In this document: one piece after another, positions 8,938-16,077 of the stretch | Layout of the letters: each line of letters begins with the position of its first letter | How positions within the stretch are numbered: position 1 is the first letter of the stretch | Origin: Actinomycetota bacterium | GTDB taxonomy: Bacteria > Actinomycetota > Thermoleophilia > Solirubrobacterales > Solirubrobacteraceae | DNA: 37,754 nucleotides | Assembly: GCA_005798685.1 (NCBI GenBank) | Contig: SYIT01000072.1 | Span: forward strand, 1-37,754 | Reading direction: 5' to 3' | Position numbers and translations under genes: made by a program | The notes under the pieces: generated by a model | Seen by the model: only the letters and a program-made list of their open reading frames with translations | Told to the model about the DNA's origin: nothing | Databases searched by the model: none

Positions 8938-9234
8938 ATGAGTTTTGATCCCCTAATTAAGGCCTTAGAAGAGAACCCAGCGCTCGCTGAGGAGCTCGGG
9001 AACGCTAAAACCCCTCGCGAACGCGACGCAATTCTCGACGCCCACGGAATCGAAAAGCCAACCCTCGACTCACAATTTCCAGATGCCGCCGGTGGCGTAT
9101 TTTTGCTTTCGGTTGCCAGGGCGGGGGCATATGGGCACGCCGCGCGACAAAGGAGGTTGGCAGCTTTGGACGAGGCCGCGGGGTGGGTCGGGGTGCCCCC
9201 GGGGGGCGCGTGGTTACCTCCCAACGAGCGATAG
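8938..9234 (+). CDS. Predicted double-glycine leader peptide precursor 1 (RiPP-like); leader 8938-9096, core 9097-9231
   Basis: MSFDPLIKALEENPALAEELGNAKTPRERDAILDAHGIEKPTLDSQFPDAAGG | VFLLSVARAGAYGHAARQRRLAALDEAAGWVGVPPGGAWLPPNER; GGAG 7 nt before ATG. Confidence 0.75.
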   Translation: MSFDPLIKALEENPALAEELGNAKTPRERDAILDAHGIEKPTLDSQFPDAAGGVFLLSVARAGAYGHAARQRRLAALDEAAGWVGVPPGGAWLPPNER

Positions 9235-9317
9235 CAATTGGTAGCTCCCCTTTAGTACGTAAGTCCAGGTTCTCACCTCGCGTCCTTTGCTACTCACTTG
9301 GCCACTTGGTTCGCGGG

Positions 9318-9345
9318 TTGGCAGGGCTGGCGCCATAAGTATCGT
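9318..9345 (+). promoter_or_regulatory. Predicted promoter of peptide cassette 2
   Basis: TTGGCA (9318-9323) - 16 nt - TATCGT (9340-9345); aligned with the cassette 3 promoter. Confidence 0.6.
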
Positions 9346-9417
9346 AGTGTGTGCCCTTGTGTCCTGTTGGTGCGCAGGCGTAAGAGCAGTTAACCCAACG
9401 ACGGATGGAGCTAATCG

Positions 9418-9615
9418 ATGAGTTTTGATCCGCTAGTTAAGGCCTTGGAAGAGAACCCAGCGCTCGCTGAGGAGCTTGGGAACGCTAAAACCCCTCGCGA
9501 ACGCGACGCAATCCTCGACGCCCACGGAATTGAAAAGCCAGGCCCGGACTCCCAGTTCCCGGAGGCTGGGGGGATAAGGTGGGCGCCCACGATCAGGCGT
9601 GATCCGCGTTTCTAG
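9418..9615 (+). CDS. Predicted double-glycine leader peptide precursor 2 (RiPP-like); leader 9418-9573, core 9574-9612
   Basis: MSFDPLVKALEENPALAEELGNAKTPRERDAILDAHGIEKPGPDSQFPEAGG | IRWAPTIRRDPRF; GGAG 7 nt before ATG. Confidence 0.75.
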   Translation: MSFDPLVKALEENPALAEELGNAKTPRERDAILDAHGIEKPGPDSQFPEAGGIRWAPTIRRDPRF

Positions 9616-9661
9616 ATGGTATCGGACGGTGCTAAGCAACTGGCGTAGCGTGGTTCGCTGG

Positions 9662-9689
9662 TTGACAGGGCTGGGGCCGCGGGTATCGT
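9662..9689 (+). promoter_or_regulatory. Predicted promoter of peptide cassette 3
   Basis: TTGACA (9662-9667) - 16 nt - TATCGT (9684-9689); ATG 76 nt from -10 start. Confidence 0.62.
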
Positions 9690-9759
9690 GGCGTTTGCTT
9701 GTGTGCTGACGCTGCGCAGGCGCAAGAGCAGATAACCCAACGACGGATGGAGCTAATCG

Positions 9760-9981
9760 ATGAGTTTTGATCCGCTAGTTAAGGCCTTGGAAGAGAACCC
9801 AGCGCTCGCTGAGGAGCTCGGGAACGCTAAAACCCCTCGCGAACTCGACGCAATCCTCGACGCCCACGGAATCGAAAAGCCAACCCTCGACTCACAATTT
9901 CCCGAGGCAGCCGGTGGAGGGGGGGACGAAACCGACTGGATGGGGAGTGGGGGAGGGCCCTGGTGGGTGCGGCGCGAGTAG
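9760..9981 (+). CDS. Predicted double-glycine leader peptide precursor 3 (RiPP-like); leader 9760-9918, core 9919-9978
   Basis: MSFDPLVKALEENPALAEELGNAKTPRELDAILDAHGIEKPTLDSQFPEAAGG | GGDETDWMGSGGGPWWVRRE; GGAG 7 nt before ATG. Confidence 0.75.
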   Translation: MSFDPLVKALEENPALAEELGNAKTPRELDAILDAHGIEKPTLDSQFPEAAGGGGDETDWMGSGGGPWWVRRE

Positions 9982-10136
9982 GAGGGGGCGGTACAGGTCG
10001 TGTGTGGAGGGACGGGATCCTGGACGCGTCGTGGTCGCCTTGGTCGTGGGGAGATGAGGCGGGGGCGGGGTAGGTGGAGCATGGGTCGCTGGGCGTGGTA
10101 TAGCGCTGAGATCTCCCTCGTAAGCCCGTAGCGGTC

Positions 10137-10158
10137 GGTCCCCCGCTGTGGGGCCTTT
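10137..10158 (+). terminator. Candidate Rho-independent terminator downstream of the cassette array
   Basis: GGTCCCC-CGCTGT-GGGGCC followed by TTTCGTCCTTT (one bulged base). Confidence 0.4.
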
Positions 10159-10294
10159 CGTCCTTTGGTGCTCACGTGGCCGCCCAGTCCGCTGCGTAGC
10201 CATGTGTACCAACGCTGAACGTATTGCTTGAGGGCAGGATCGACATCGAGGGTGGAGGGCGCCGCGCAATGTGAACGGCACTGCGGCGTCACTT

Positions 10295-10308
10295 CACTTG
10301 GTAAAGTG
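10295..10308 (+). promoter_or_regulatory. Inverted repeat just upstream of the hxlR-type gene, candidate operator
   Basis: CACTT-GGTA-AAGTG, 5 bp upstream of the GTG start. Confidence 0.45.
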
Positions 10309-10313
10309 GTTAT

Positions 10314-10658
10314 GTGGCCGTTGATCCCGAATGCCCCGTCTGCAGAACCGCTGACATCGTCTGCGCCAAGTGGACGCTGCTCGTCGTGCGTGAGCTCGAC
10401 GAAGGTCGCTCGCGCTTTTGTGAGCTCGAGCGCTCACTGACGGGGATCAGCCCGCGCACGCTTTCGCTGCGTCTGCGGGAGCTTGAGGAGGAGGGCATCG
10501 TCGAGCGCCAGCAGCTTCCCGAATTGCCGCCGCGGACCGAGTATGCGCTGACCGACAAGGGTCGCGCGCTGCTGCCGATGATCGAGGACATGCGCTGCTT
10601 TGGCGAGCGCTGGCTCGACCGCGAAGATGGCGCCGTTCTTTCGGCGCCGAGCGCCTAA
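10314..10658 (+). CDS. HxlR-family winged-helix transcriptional regulator
   Basis: ECPVCRTADIVCAKWTLLVVRELDEGRSRFCELERSLTGISPRTLSLRLRELEEEGIVERQQLPELPPRTEYALTDKG. Confidence 0.93.
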   Translation: MAVDPECPVCRTADIVCAKWTLLVVRELDEGRSRFCELERSLTGISPRTLSLRLRELEEEGIVERQQLPELPPRTEYALTDKGRALLPMIEDMRCFGERWLDREDGAVLSAPSA

Positions 10659-10837
10659 GCGCCGCTGCCGCTTAGCGCCGTTGAGGCGAGGATCAGCGCA
10701 GTGGCGATCAGCGAACCGGTCATCACGCGCATCCGGAGCGGCGTCATGAAGCGACTGAGCTTTACGGCCGCAACGGAGCGAATGCCGGTCGCCGCGGCTC
10801 CGGCAGTTGCTGCCCCGATCATGCATTGAACGCACAC
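10655..10837 (-). CDS. Small membrane protein (60 aa)
   Basis: MCVQCMIGAATAGAAATGIRS...MTGSLIATALILASTALSGSGA; convergent with hxlR gene; hydrophobic. Confidence 0.5.
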   Translation of the reverse strand: MCVQCMIGAATAGAAATGIRSVAAVKLSRFMTPLRMRVMTGSLIATALILASTALSGSGA

Positions 10838-10876
10838 ACTGCAAGTAAAGCAGCAGCGCGTTGCTCGGCGCGCAGC

Positions 10877-12106
10877 CTAGTGGGCGTGTTCGTGGCCGCC
10901 GGCGAGCGCTTCGGCCGGCACGCGGACGGCGAGAACCGCGGTCAGCGCCGTTGTTAGCGGCACGCTTGCCATCAGTGCGATCGAGCCGATGATCGTCGCC
11001 ACCAGCGGCTCGGCGAGCAGCTGGCCGTTGAGCGCGTCGCTGATTCCCACGTCAGCCGCCTCGAGCACCAGCAACAGTGGCAGCAGCGTTCCGACGTAGG
11101 CCATCACGAGCGTGTGGATCGTCGCCGCAAGGTGGTCGCGCCCGACTGTGAACCCTTCGTGGTAGAGCTCGCGAACGCCGAGGGTTGGGTTGCTGCGGCG
11201 GACGGCCATCACGGCCGAGGCCTGCGTTACGGCGGTATCGGTAAGCACGCCGAGCGCGCCGATCACCATTCCTGCGAGCACGATCCCCTGCAGCGATATG
11301 CCGGCAACGTTGGCCTGGCTGAGAACCTGAAAATATTCACCGCCGCGGCCGTCGAGCTGCGCGCTATCGAGAGCAAGGCTGCCCAGCAGCGTTGCCAGCA
11401 GCAGGCAGATGCCGATCCCCGTCGCCGCGGCGAGGCTCTGTGCGCTTAGCCCGTAGGTCAGTCCGAGCGTGATGAACATCACCGCCATGCCGGCGACTAC
11501 CGAGACCAAGACCGGTGGCTCTCCGGCGAGGATCGCGGGTACGAGAAAGGTCGTGATCAAGGCAACACTGCAGAGCAGCCCGATCACGGCGAAGAACCCT
11601 TGGCGGCGCGCGACAACGACGCCGATGATCGCGAAGGCGATCACGAGCAGGATCAGTGGCGTGCGGCGGTCAACATCAACGAAGCCATACTTGGCTGCGC
11701 CGGTCGGCGCACTCGAGTCCGTCGAGACGCGGATCGTCGCGCCGGGATCGACCGACTGCGTCGCCTCCTCGGGCCCAAGAGTTAGTACAGCGATATCGCC
11801 TTTATCCGGGCCTTCGCTGACTCTCGCCGTCAGCTCGCGGCAGCGCTGGCCGGCCGGGCCGCAGGGCGTGAGCGAGGTGCTTTGGACTTCGGCCGCCACC
11901 GTCTTTCCGCCGAGCGCTTGGCTCGGCTCGGTCTTGTCCTTCGACGGCCACATCGCAACCATCGCGACGACGGTCGCCAGCAGCAGCGCTGCGGCGATCG
12001 CTGTAAGGACGCGGCCCGCGGTTGAGGCCAGCAGGGCACGCAGCGGCCCTTGCTCATGGACGTTCTCCTGCTGGCCGCCGGCAGCCGGGTTTTGCCTTGT
12101 GGCCAT
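10877..12106 (-). CDS. YibE/F family multi-pass membrane protein
   Basis: RRTPLILLVIAFAIIGVVVARRQGFFAVIGLLCSVALI..., GALGVLTDTAVTQASAV, GRDHLAATIHTLVMAYVGTLLPLLL. Confidence 0.9.
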   Translation of the reverse strand: MATRQNPAAGGQQENVHEQGPLRALLASTAGRVLTAIAAALLLATVVAMVAMWPSKDKTEPSQALGGKTVAAEVQSTSLTPCGPAGQRCRELTARVSEGPDKGDIAVLTLGPEEATQSVDPGATIRVSTDSSAPTGAAKYGFVDVDRRTPLILLVIAFAIIGVVVARRQGFFAVIGLLCSVALITTFLVPAILAGEPPVLVSVVAGMAVMFITLGLTYGLSAQSLAAATGIGICLLLATLLGSLALDSAQLDGRGGEYFQVLSQANVAGISLQGIVLAGMVIGALGVLTDTAVTQASAVMAVRRSNPTLGVRELYHEGFTVGRDHLAATIHTLVMAYVGTLLPLLLVLEAADVGISDALNGQLLAEPLVATIIGSIALMASVPLTTALTAVLAVRVPAEALAGGHEHAH

Positions 12107-12172
12107 TGAGCCTTAGTTCGCCGTCGCTTTGGGCCGTCCTGCCGGAACCAGCTTCGCACTAAAGACGCTAGT

Positions 12173-12185
12173 AAGAACCATTCTT
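12173..12185. promoter_or_regulatory. Candidate Zur-like operator between yibE/F-like gene and zinc transporter operon
   Basis: AAGAA-CCA-TTCTT inverted repeat; partial match to the 16063-16077 palindrome. Confidence 0.4.
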
Positions 12186-12199
12186 GATAAGCTCGAGCC

Positions 12200-14014
12200 G
12201 TGTTTGACCCATTCGCGCTGCCCTTCTTCCAGCGTGGAATCGTCGAGATTCTGATGCTGGCATCTGTTTCCGGCCTGCTTGGCGTCTGGATCGTGCTGCG
12301 CGGGCTGGCTTTTTACGCCCACGCCGTCGGCACCGCCGCCGTCCCCGGACTTGTGCTCGCCGACGGGCTTGGCTTCTCGGCAATCTTTGGAGCGTTTGGC
12401 GCGGCGCTTGTGATGGCGGCCTTGATCGCGCTGCTGCTGCGCCGGCGTTCGGTCGGCGGCGACAGCGCGACGGCGCTTGTTCTTGCCGGCGCGCTGGCGC
12501 TTGGAGTGATTCTCGCCAGTGACGTTTTTGGCTCGCAGGGAAGCGTTGATCGGCTGCTCTTCGGCAGCCTGCTGGCGATCGGCACGCCGGAACTGATCCT
12601 CGCCGCAGTCGCTGCGCTCGCCGCAGCAGTGGCGACAGCGATCTTTGGCCCACGCTGGTTGGCGGCAGGTTTCACCGATCGCAGCGGCAGCAGCGACTCG
12701 CTGCTGATCGCGCTGATCGCGCTTGCCGCCGTTGCCGCGCTTGCCGCCGTCGGCGCTCTGCTTGCTACGGCAATCCTTGTAGTACCGGCCGCGACAACGC
12801 GGCTGATCATCAAACGTTTGCCGCTCTGGCAGCTAACAACCGCCGCGCTGGCCGCGGCAGAAGGAGCGATCGGAATGACCCTCGCCTACCAGTTGAACGT
12901 GCCTCCAGGGGCGGCGATCGCCGTGCTCGCGGGGATCGTCTTCGCGCTCGTCGCAATTGCCGTGCTGATCCATCAACGCCGCCCGCGGCTGGCTCCGCTG
13001 GCGCTAACGCTGCTCGGCCTGAGCGCGCTGGCTGTCGCCGGCTGCGGCAGTGACGACGGTGGCGAAGCTTCCAGCTCCAAGATCACCGTCGCTGCGACGA
13101 CAACCCAGGTCGGTGACCTCGTTCGCGAAGTTGGCGGCGACGCGGTGACCGTTAAGCAGATCCTGACGCCCAACTCCGAAGCCCACGACTATGAGCCGCG
13201 CCCAAATGACGTCGGTGCAGTCGCCGCTTCGAAGATCGTCTTTGCCAGTGGGCTCGGGCTTGACGCATGGTCGACAAAGCTCGTCAAGGAATCAGGTTCG
13301 GAGGCTGAAGTCGTCGATCTCAGTAGCGGGCTGCCTGTCAGCTACGCAACCGGTGAAGGCGAAGTGCACGCCGATGAGAAGGAAGGCGAAGCGCACGCCG
13401 ATGAGAAGGAAGGCGAAGCGCACGCCGATGAGAAGGAAGCGCACGGCCATGGTGAGACCGACCCACACTGGTGGCACGACCTCACCAACCTCGAAGCGGC
13501 GACGACCGAGGTGGAGACGGCGCTGATTGCGGCCGATCCGGCGGCGAAAGATCAGATCACGGCCAACGCCGATGCATACCGCGCCACGATCAAGAAGGTT
13601 GATAAGCAGATTCGTGCCTGCCTGAACAAGGTGCCGGCAAACGAGCGGCTGATCGTCACCGACCACGACGCCTTCATCTACTTCACCGAGCGCTACGGAG
13701 TTACCTCGAAGGGCGCCGCATTCCCCTCAACTTCTACGCAAGGGCAGGCATCTGCCGGTGAGGTCGCGGCGCTTGAGAAGCTGATCCGCGAGGCGAAGGT
13801 GAACGCGATCTTCCCTGAGAGTTCGCTGAACCCGGCTCTTGCCGAGCGAATTGCCAGCGACACCGGCGCTTCATCTGACTACACGCTCTATGGCGATACG
13901 CTCGGCGCTGCCGATTCGCCAGAGGGAACCGTGCTCGGCGCCGAAGCTGCCAATGCCAAAGCGATGGTCGCGGGGATGACCGGGGGTAAGGAGAGATGCA
14001 GGATCGAGCCCTGA
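12200..14014 (+). CDS. Fusion protein: metal ABC transporter permease (ZnuB-like, N-terminal ~265 aa) + zinc-binding lipoprotein SBP (ZnuA-like, C-terminal)
   Basis: N-term EILMLASVSGLLGVWIVLRGLAFYAHAVGTAAVPGLVLADGLG (ABC-3 permease); internal HQRRPRLAPLALTLLGLSALAVAGCGS signal/lipobox; then KITVAATTTQVGDLVREVGGDAVTVKQILTPNSEAHDYEPRPNDV (ZnuA) with His-rich loop. Confidence 0.88.
   Translation: MFDPFALPFFQRGIVEILMLASVSGLLGVWIVLRGLAFYAHAVGTAAVPGLVLADGLGFSAIFGAFGAALVMAALIALLLRRRSVGGDSATALVLAGALALGVILASDVFGSQGSVDRLLFGSLLAIGTPELILAAVAALAAAVATAIFGPRWLAAGFTDRSGSSDSLLIALIALAAVAALAAVGALLATAILVVPAATTRLIIKRLPLWQLTTAALAAAEGAIGMTLAYQLNVPPGAAIAVLAGIVFALVAIAVLIHQRRPRLAPLALTLLGLSALAVAGCGSDDGGEASSSKITVAATTTQVGDLVREVGGDAVTVKQILTPNSEAHDYEPRPNDVGAVAASKIVFASGLGLDAWSTKLVKESGSEAEVVDLSSGLPVSYATGEGEVHADEKEGEAHADEKEGEAHADEKEAHGHGETDPHWWHDLTNLEAATTEVETALIAADPAAKDQITANADAYRATIKKVDKQIRACLNKVPANERLIVTDHDAFIYFTERYGVTSKGAAFPSTSTQGQASAGEVAALEKLIREAKVNAIFPESSLNPALAERIASDTGASSDYTLYGDTLGAADSPEGTVLGAEAANAKAMVAGMTGGKERCRIEP
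13358..13438 (+). repeat. 3 x 27-bp in-frame tandem repeat encoding (GE[VA]HADEKE)3 His-rich metal loop
   Basis: ggcgaagygcacgccgatgagaaggaa x3. Confidence 0.95.
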
Positions 14015-14784
14015 GCTGTGAGCCGCTCGTTCGCAGCAACCGGCTGGCGGCTCGGTATCCGGGAGCGTCTGTCCCTGCGATCAGCAGCATCACCTTCGCC
14101 GTAGAGGCCGGGCAGCGCGTAGCGCTGCTGGGCCCCAACGGTGGCGGAAAATCAACGCTCTTTCGCGTTATCACCGGTGAGCTGGCGCCATCTTCGGGTG
14201 AACTGGAGCTCGGTGTGGGACATTCGGCGTTGGTGCCGCAGAGTGAGCGCTCGCGGCTCGATTACCCGGTCAGCGCGCTCGACGTTGCGCTGATGGGCTC
14301 AGTCTCGCGGTTGCCCTGGTGGCGGCGCCCGTCGCGCGCCGACCGCGCGCTGGCGAGCGAATCGCTGCGCCGCGTCGGGCTTGAAGACGAGGCCAATACG
14401 ACCTTCGGTGAGCTCTCTGGCGGGCAGCGCCAACGCGTGCTGGTGGCGCGCGCGCTGGTGCAGGATTCGCCGCTGCTGCTGCTCGATGAGCCGTTCGCTG
14501 GAATCGACGCTCCCAGCGCCGAATTGCTGGCGGCACTCTTCGATCAGCTCGCCGCCGAAGGCCGTGGGCTGCTGATGGCGACGCATGACATCGAGCAGGC
14601 GCGCAGCTGGGATCTGGTGCTCTGCTGCAACCGCGTTCAAATCGCCTTCGGCGACCCGGCGCAGGTGCTGACGCGCGAAGTGATCGAGCGGACCTACGGT
14701 TCCTCGCTGGTTCCGCTCCCCGGTGACGAGTCGCTGGCAATCACACCGCCCCATCACCATCACCATTTCGAGGCCGATCGATGA
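13996..14784 (+). CDS. znuC: Metal (zinc) ABC transporter ATP-binding protein, His-rich C-terminus
   Basis: LLGPNGGGKSTLFRVITGELAPSSGE; LSGGQRQRVLVARALVQDSPLLLLDEPFAGID; ends HHHHHFEADR; AAGGAG upstream. Confidence 0.92.
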   Translation: MQDRALSCEPLVRSNRLAARYPGASVPAISSITFAVEAGQRVALLGPNGGGKSTLFRVITGELAPSSGELELGVGHSALVPQSERSRLDYPVSALDVALMGSVSRLPWWRRPSRADRALASESLRRVGLEDEANTTFGELSGGQRQRVLVARALVQDSPLLLLDEPFAGIDAPSAELLAALFDQLAAEGRGLLMATHDIEQARSWDLVLCCNRVQIAFGDPAQVLTREVIERTYGSSLVPLPGDESLAITPPHHHHHFEADR

Positions 14785-15668
14785 TCGAGTGGCTGCTTGA
14801 GCCGCTGAGCGAACCGATCGTCGCGCGCAGCCTCGCTGAACTCGCGCTGCTCGGCCTGGTCTCCGGCACGCTCGGCTGCTGGATCGTGCTCGCGGGCCGC
14901 TCTTACAGCGCCGAGTCACTGGCTCACTCGATGCTGCCGGGGCTGGTCGGTGCGGCGCTGCTGGGGCTGCCGCTCGTGCTTGGCGGAGCGATTGGGTTAG
15001 CCGTTGGTGCCAGCCTGATCGCGCTCGTCGGCAGAATCAAAGTGCTCAGCAGCGAGATCGCCGTCTCAGTAGTGATCACATCGCTCTTTGGCGCCGGCGT
15101 GCTGCTCGGGCTGGCGCCCGCCACGCCGGCAGGGCTGGGCGGGATTCTCTTCGGCGACCTGCTCGCCGTTGGCTTTGGTGAGATCGCCTTGGCTGCGGGC
15201 TACGCAGCAATTGTCCTCGCGATCCTGTTCGTGCTCCATCAAGGGTTGCTTGCGACCGGCTTCGATCGTCTGAACGCGAAGGCGCTTGGCCGCTCGCCGG
15301 CGCAACTTGATCTGGTTCTGGCTCTGCTGCTTGCCGGCGCCACGCTCGTCGCCGTACAGGCGCTCGGCAATCTTCTCGTCGTCGCAATGCTGATCGGCCC
15401 AGCGGCCAGCGCGCGGCTGCTGACGCAGCGGATCGGGCCGATGATGATGGTCGCGGTCGCGATCGCCTGGGTTGCCTCGCTGGCGGGGCTCTACGCCTCC
15501 TACCACGCCGAGCTGGCGGCCGGGGCGGCGGTCACCTGCGCGCTCGTCGTCGCCTTCGCCGCCGCGCTGCTAATTCGTTCACTACGCGAGCTGTTAGCTA
15601 GCGACACTCGGCGCAGAAGCCGTGGAGCACAATCTCGTGGCCTTCGACTGCGAAGTCGACGCGCTTAG
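14781..15668 (+). CDS. znuB: Metal (zinc) ABC transporter permease, second permease of the cluster
   Basis: LALLGLVSGTLGCWIVLAGRSYSAESLAHSMLPGLVGAALLG...; ATGA overlap with znuC. Confidence 0.9.
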   Translation: MIEWLLEPLSEPIVARSLAELALLGLVSGTLGCWIVLAGRSYSAESLAHSMLPGLVGAALLGLPLVLGGAIGLAVGASLIALVGRIKVLSSEIAVSVVITSLFGAGVLLGLAPATPAGLGGILFGDLLAVGFGEIALAAGYAAIVLAILFVLHQGLLATGFDRLNAKALGRSPAQLDLVLALLLAGATLVAVQALGNLLVVAMLIGPAASARLLTQRIGPMMMVAVAIAWVASLAGLYASYHAELAAGAAVTCALVVAFAAALLIRSLRELLASDTRRRSRGAQSRGLRLRSRRA

Positions 15669-16044
15669 AAATCGAGTGGACGGCGCGCTCCAGCGCTTCG
15701 TCATCGAAGGCGATCACGGCGCCGCATTTGTCGCAGACGAGGTGATGGTGGTGATGGTCCGGGCGGACCGGCTCATAGCGCGCCTGCGCTTGGCCGAGCT
15801 CGACCTTGCTGACGACGCCCAGCTCGTCGAGCTGTTCGAGGATCCGGTAGATGCTGGCGCGGCCGACCGCTCGCTCGCGCGCTGCGAGAAGCCCTTCGAT
15901 CTCGTAGGCGCTGAGCGCGCAGCTCTGCTCATCGAGCAGCGAAACGACGGCGGCGCGCGCACCGCCGCGGCGGAAGCCCGCCTGAGCCAGCCGCTCGTTC
16001 GTCGAAGCCGCCCACTGCGACTCCCTCTCCTTCGCTTTCGCCAT
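15598..16044 (-). CDS. zur: Fur-family regulator, probably Zur
   Basis: RASIYRILEQLDELGVVSKVELGQAQARYEPVRPDHHHHHLVCDKCGAVIAFDDEALERAV...HGFCAECR; zinc-gene context. Confidence 0.9.
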   Translation of the reverse strand: MAKAKERESQWAASTNERLAQAGFRRGGARAAVVSLLDEQSCALSAYEIEGLLAARERAVGRASIYRILEQLDELGVVSKVELGQAQARYEPVRPDHHHHHLVCDKCGAVIAFDDEALERAVHSISKRVDFAVEGHEIVLHGFCAECR

Positions 16045-16062
16045 CTCCCAAGAGGTTAGCGA

Positions 16063-16077
16063 TGAGACTGATTCTCA
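16063..16077. promoter_or_regulatory. Candidate Zur box upstream of zur
   Basis: TGAGA-CTGAT-TCTCA palindrome, 18 nt upstream of zur ATG, overlapping the stop codon of the His-rich gene. Confidence 0.6.

Larger units (their letters stand above)
8831..10210 (+). repeat. Tandem array of three promoter-leader cassettes plus a partial 3'-flank remnant
   Basis: Start-to-start spacing 480 and 342 bp; leaders near-identical at DNA level; shared motif tcctttg.t.ctcac.tggcc at ~9286 and ~10161. Confidence 0.75.

Noticed and set aside
8938-9981. Diversity-generating retroelement producing the variable cores
   Set aside because: No reverse transcriptase or template repeat in the window; the cores differ in length and are not A-substitution variants of one sequence.
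8938-9981. Lanthipeptide or lasso peptide precursors specifically
   Set aside because: Cores contain no Cys; no penultimate leader Thr or macrolactam-type Gly1...Asp/Glu7-9 pattern shared by all copies; no cognate enzymes nearby. Class left open.
8831-10210. CRISPR array or IS element as explanation of the repeats
   Set aside because: Repeats are ~160-290 bp coding/promoter units at 342-480 bp spacing; no short direct repeats with uniform spacers, transposase or terminal inverted repeats.
9753-10292. 179-aa minus ORF antisense to peptide gene 3
   Set aside because: Pro/Arg/Ser low-complexity; its C-terminal part is only the reverse of the conserved leader. The plus strand has RBS, promoter and synonymous-biased differences among copies.
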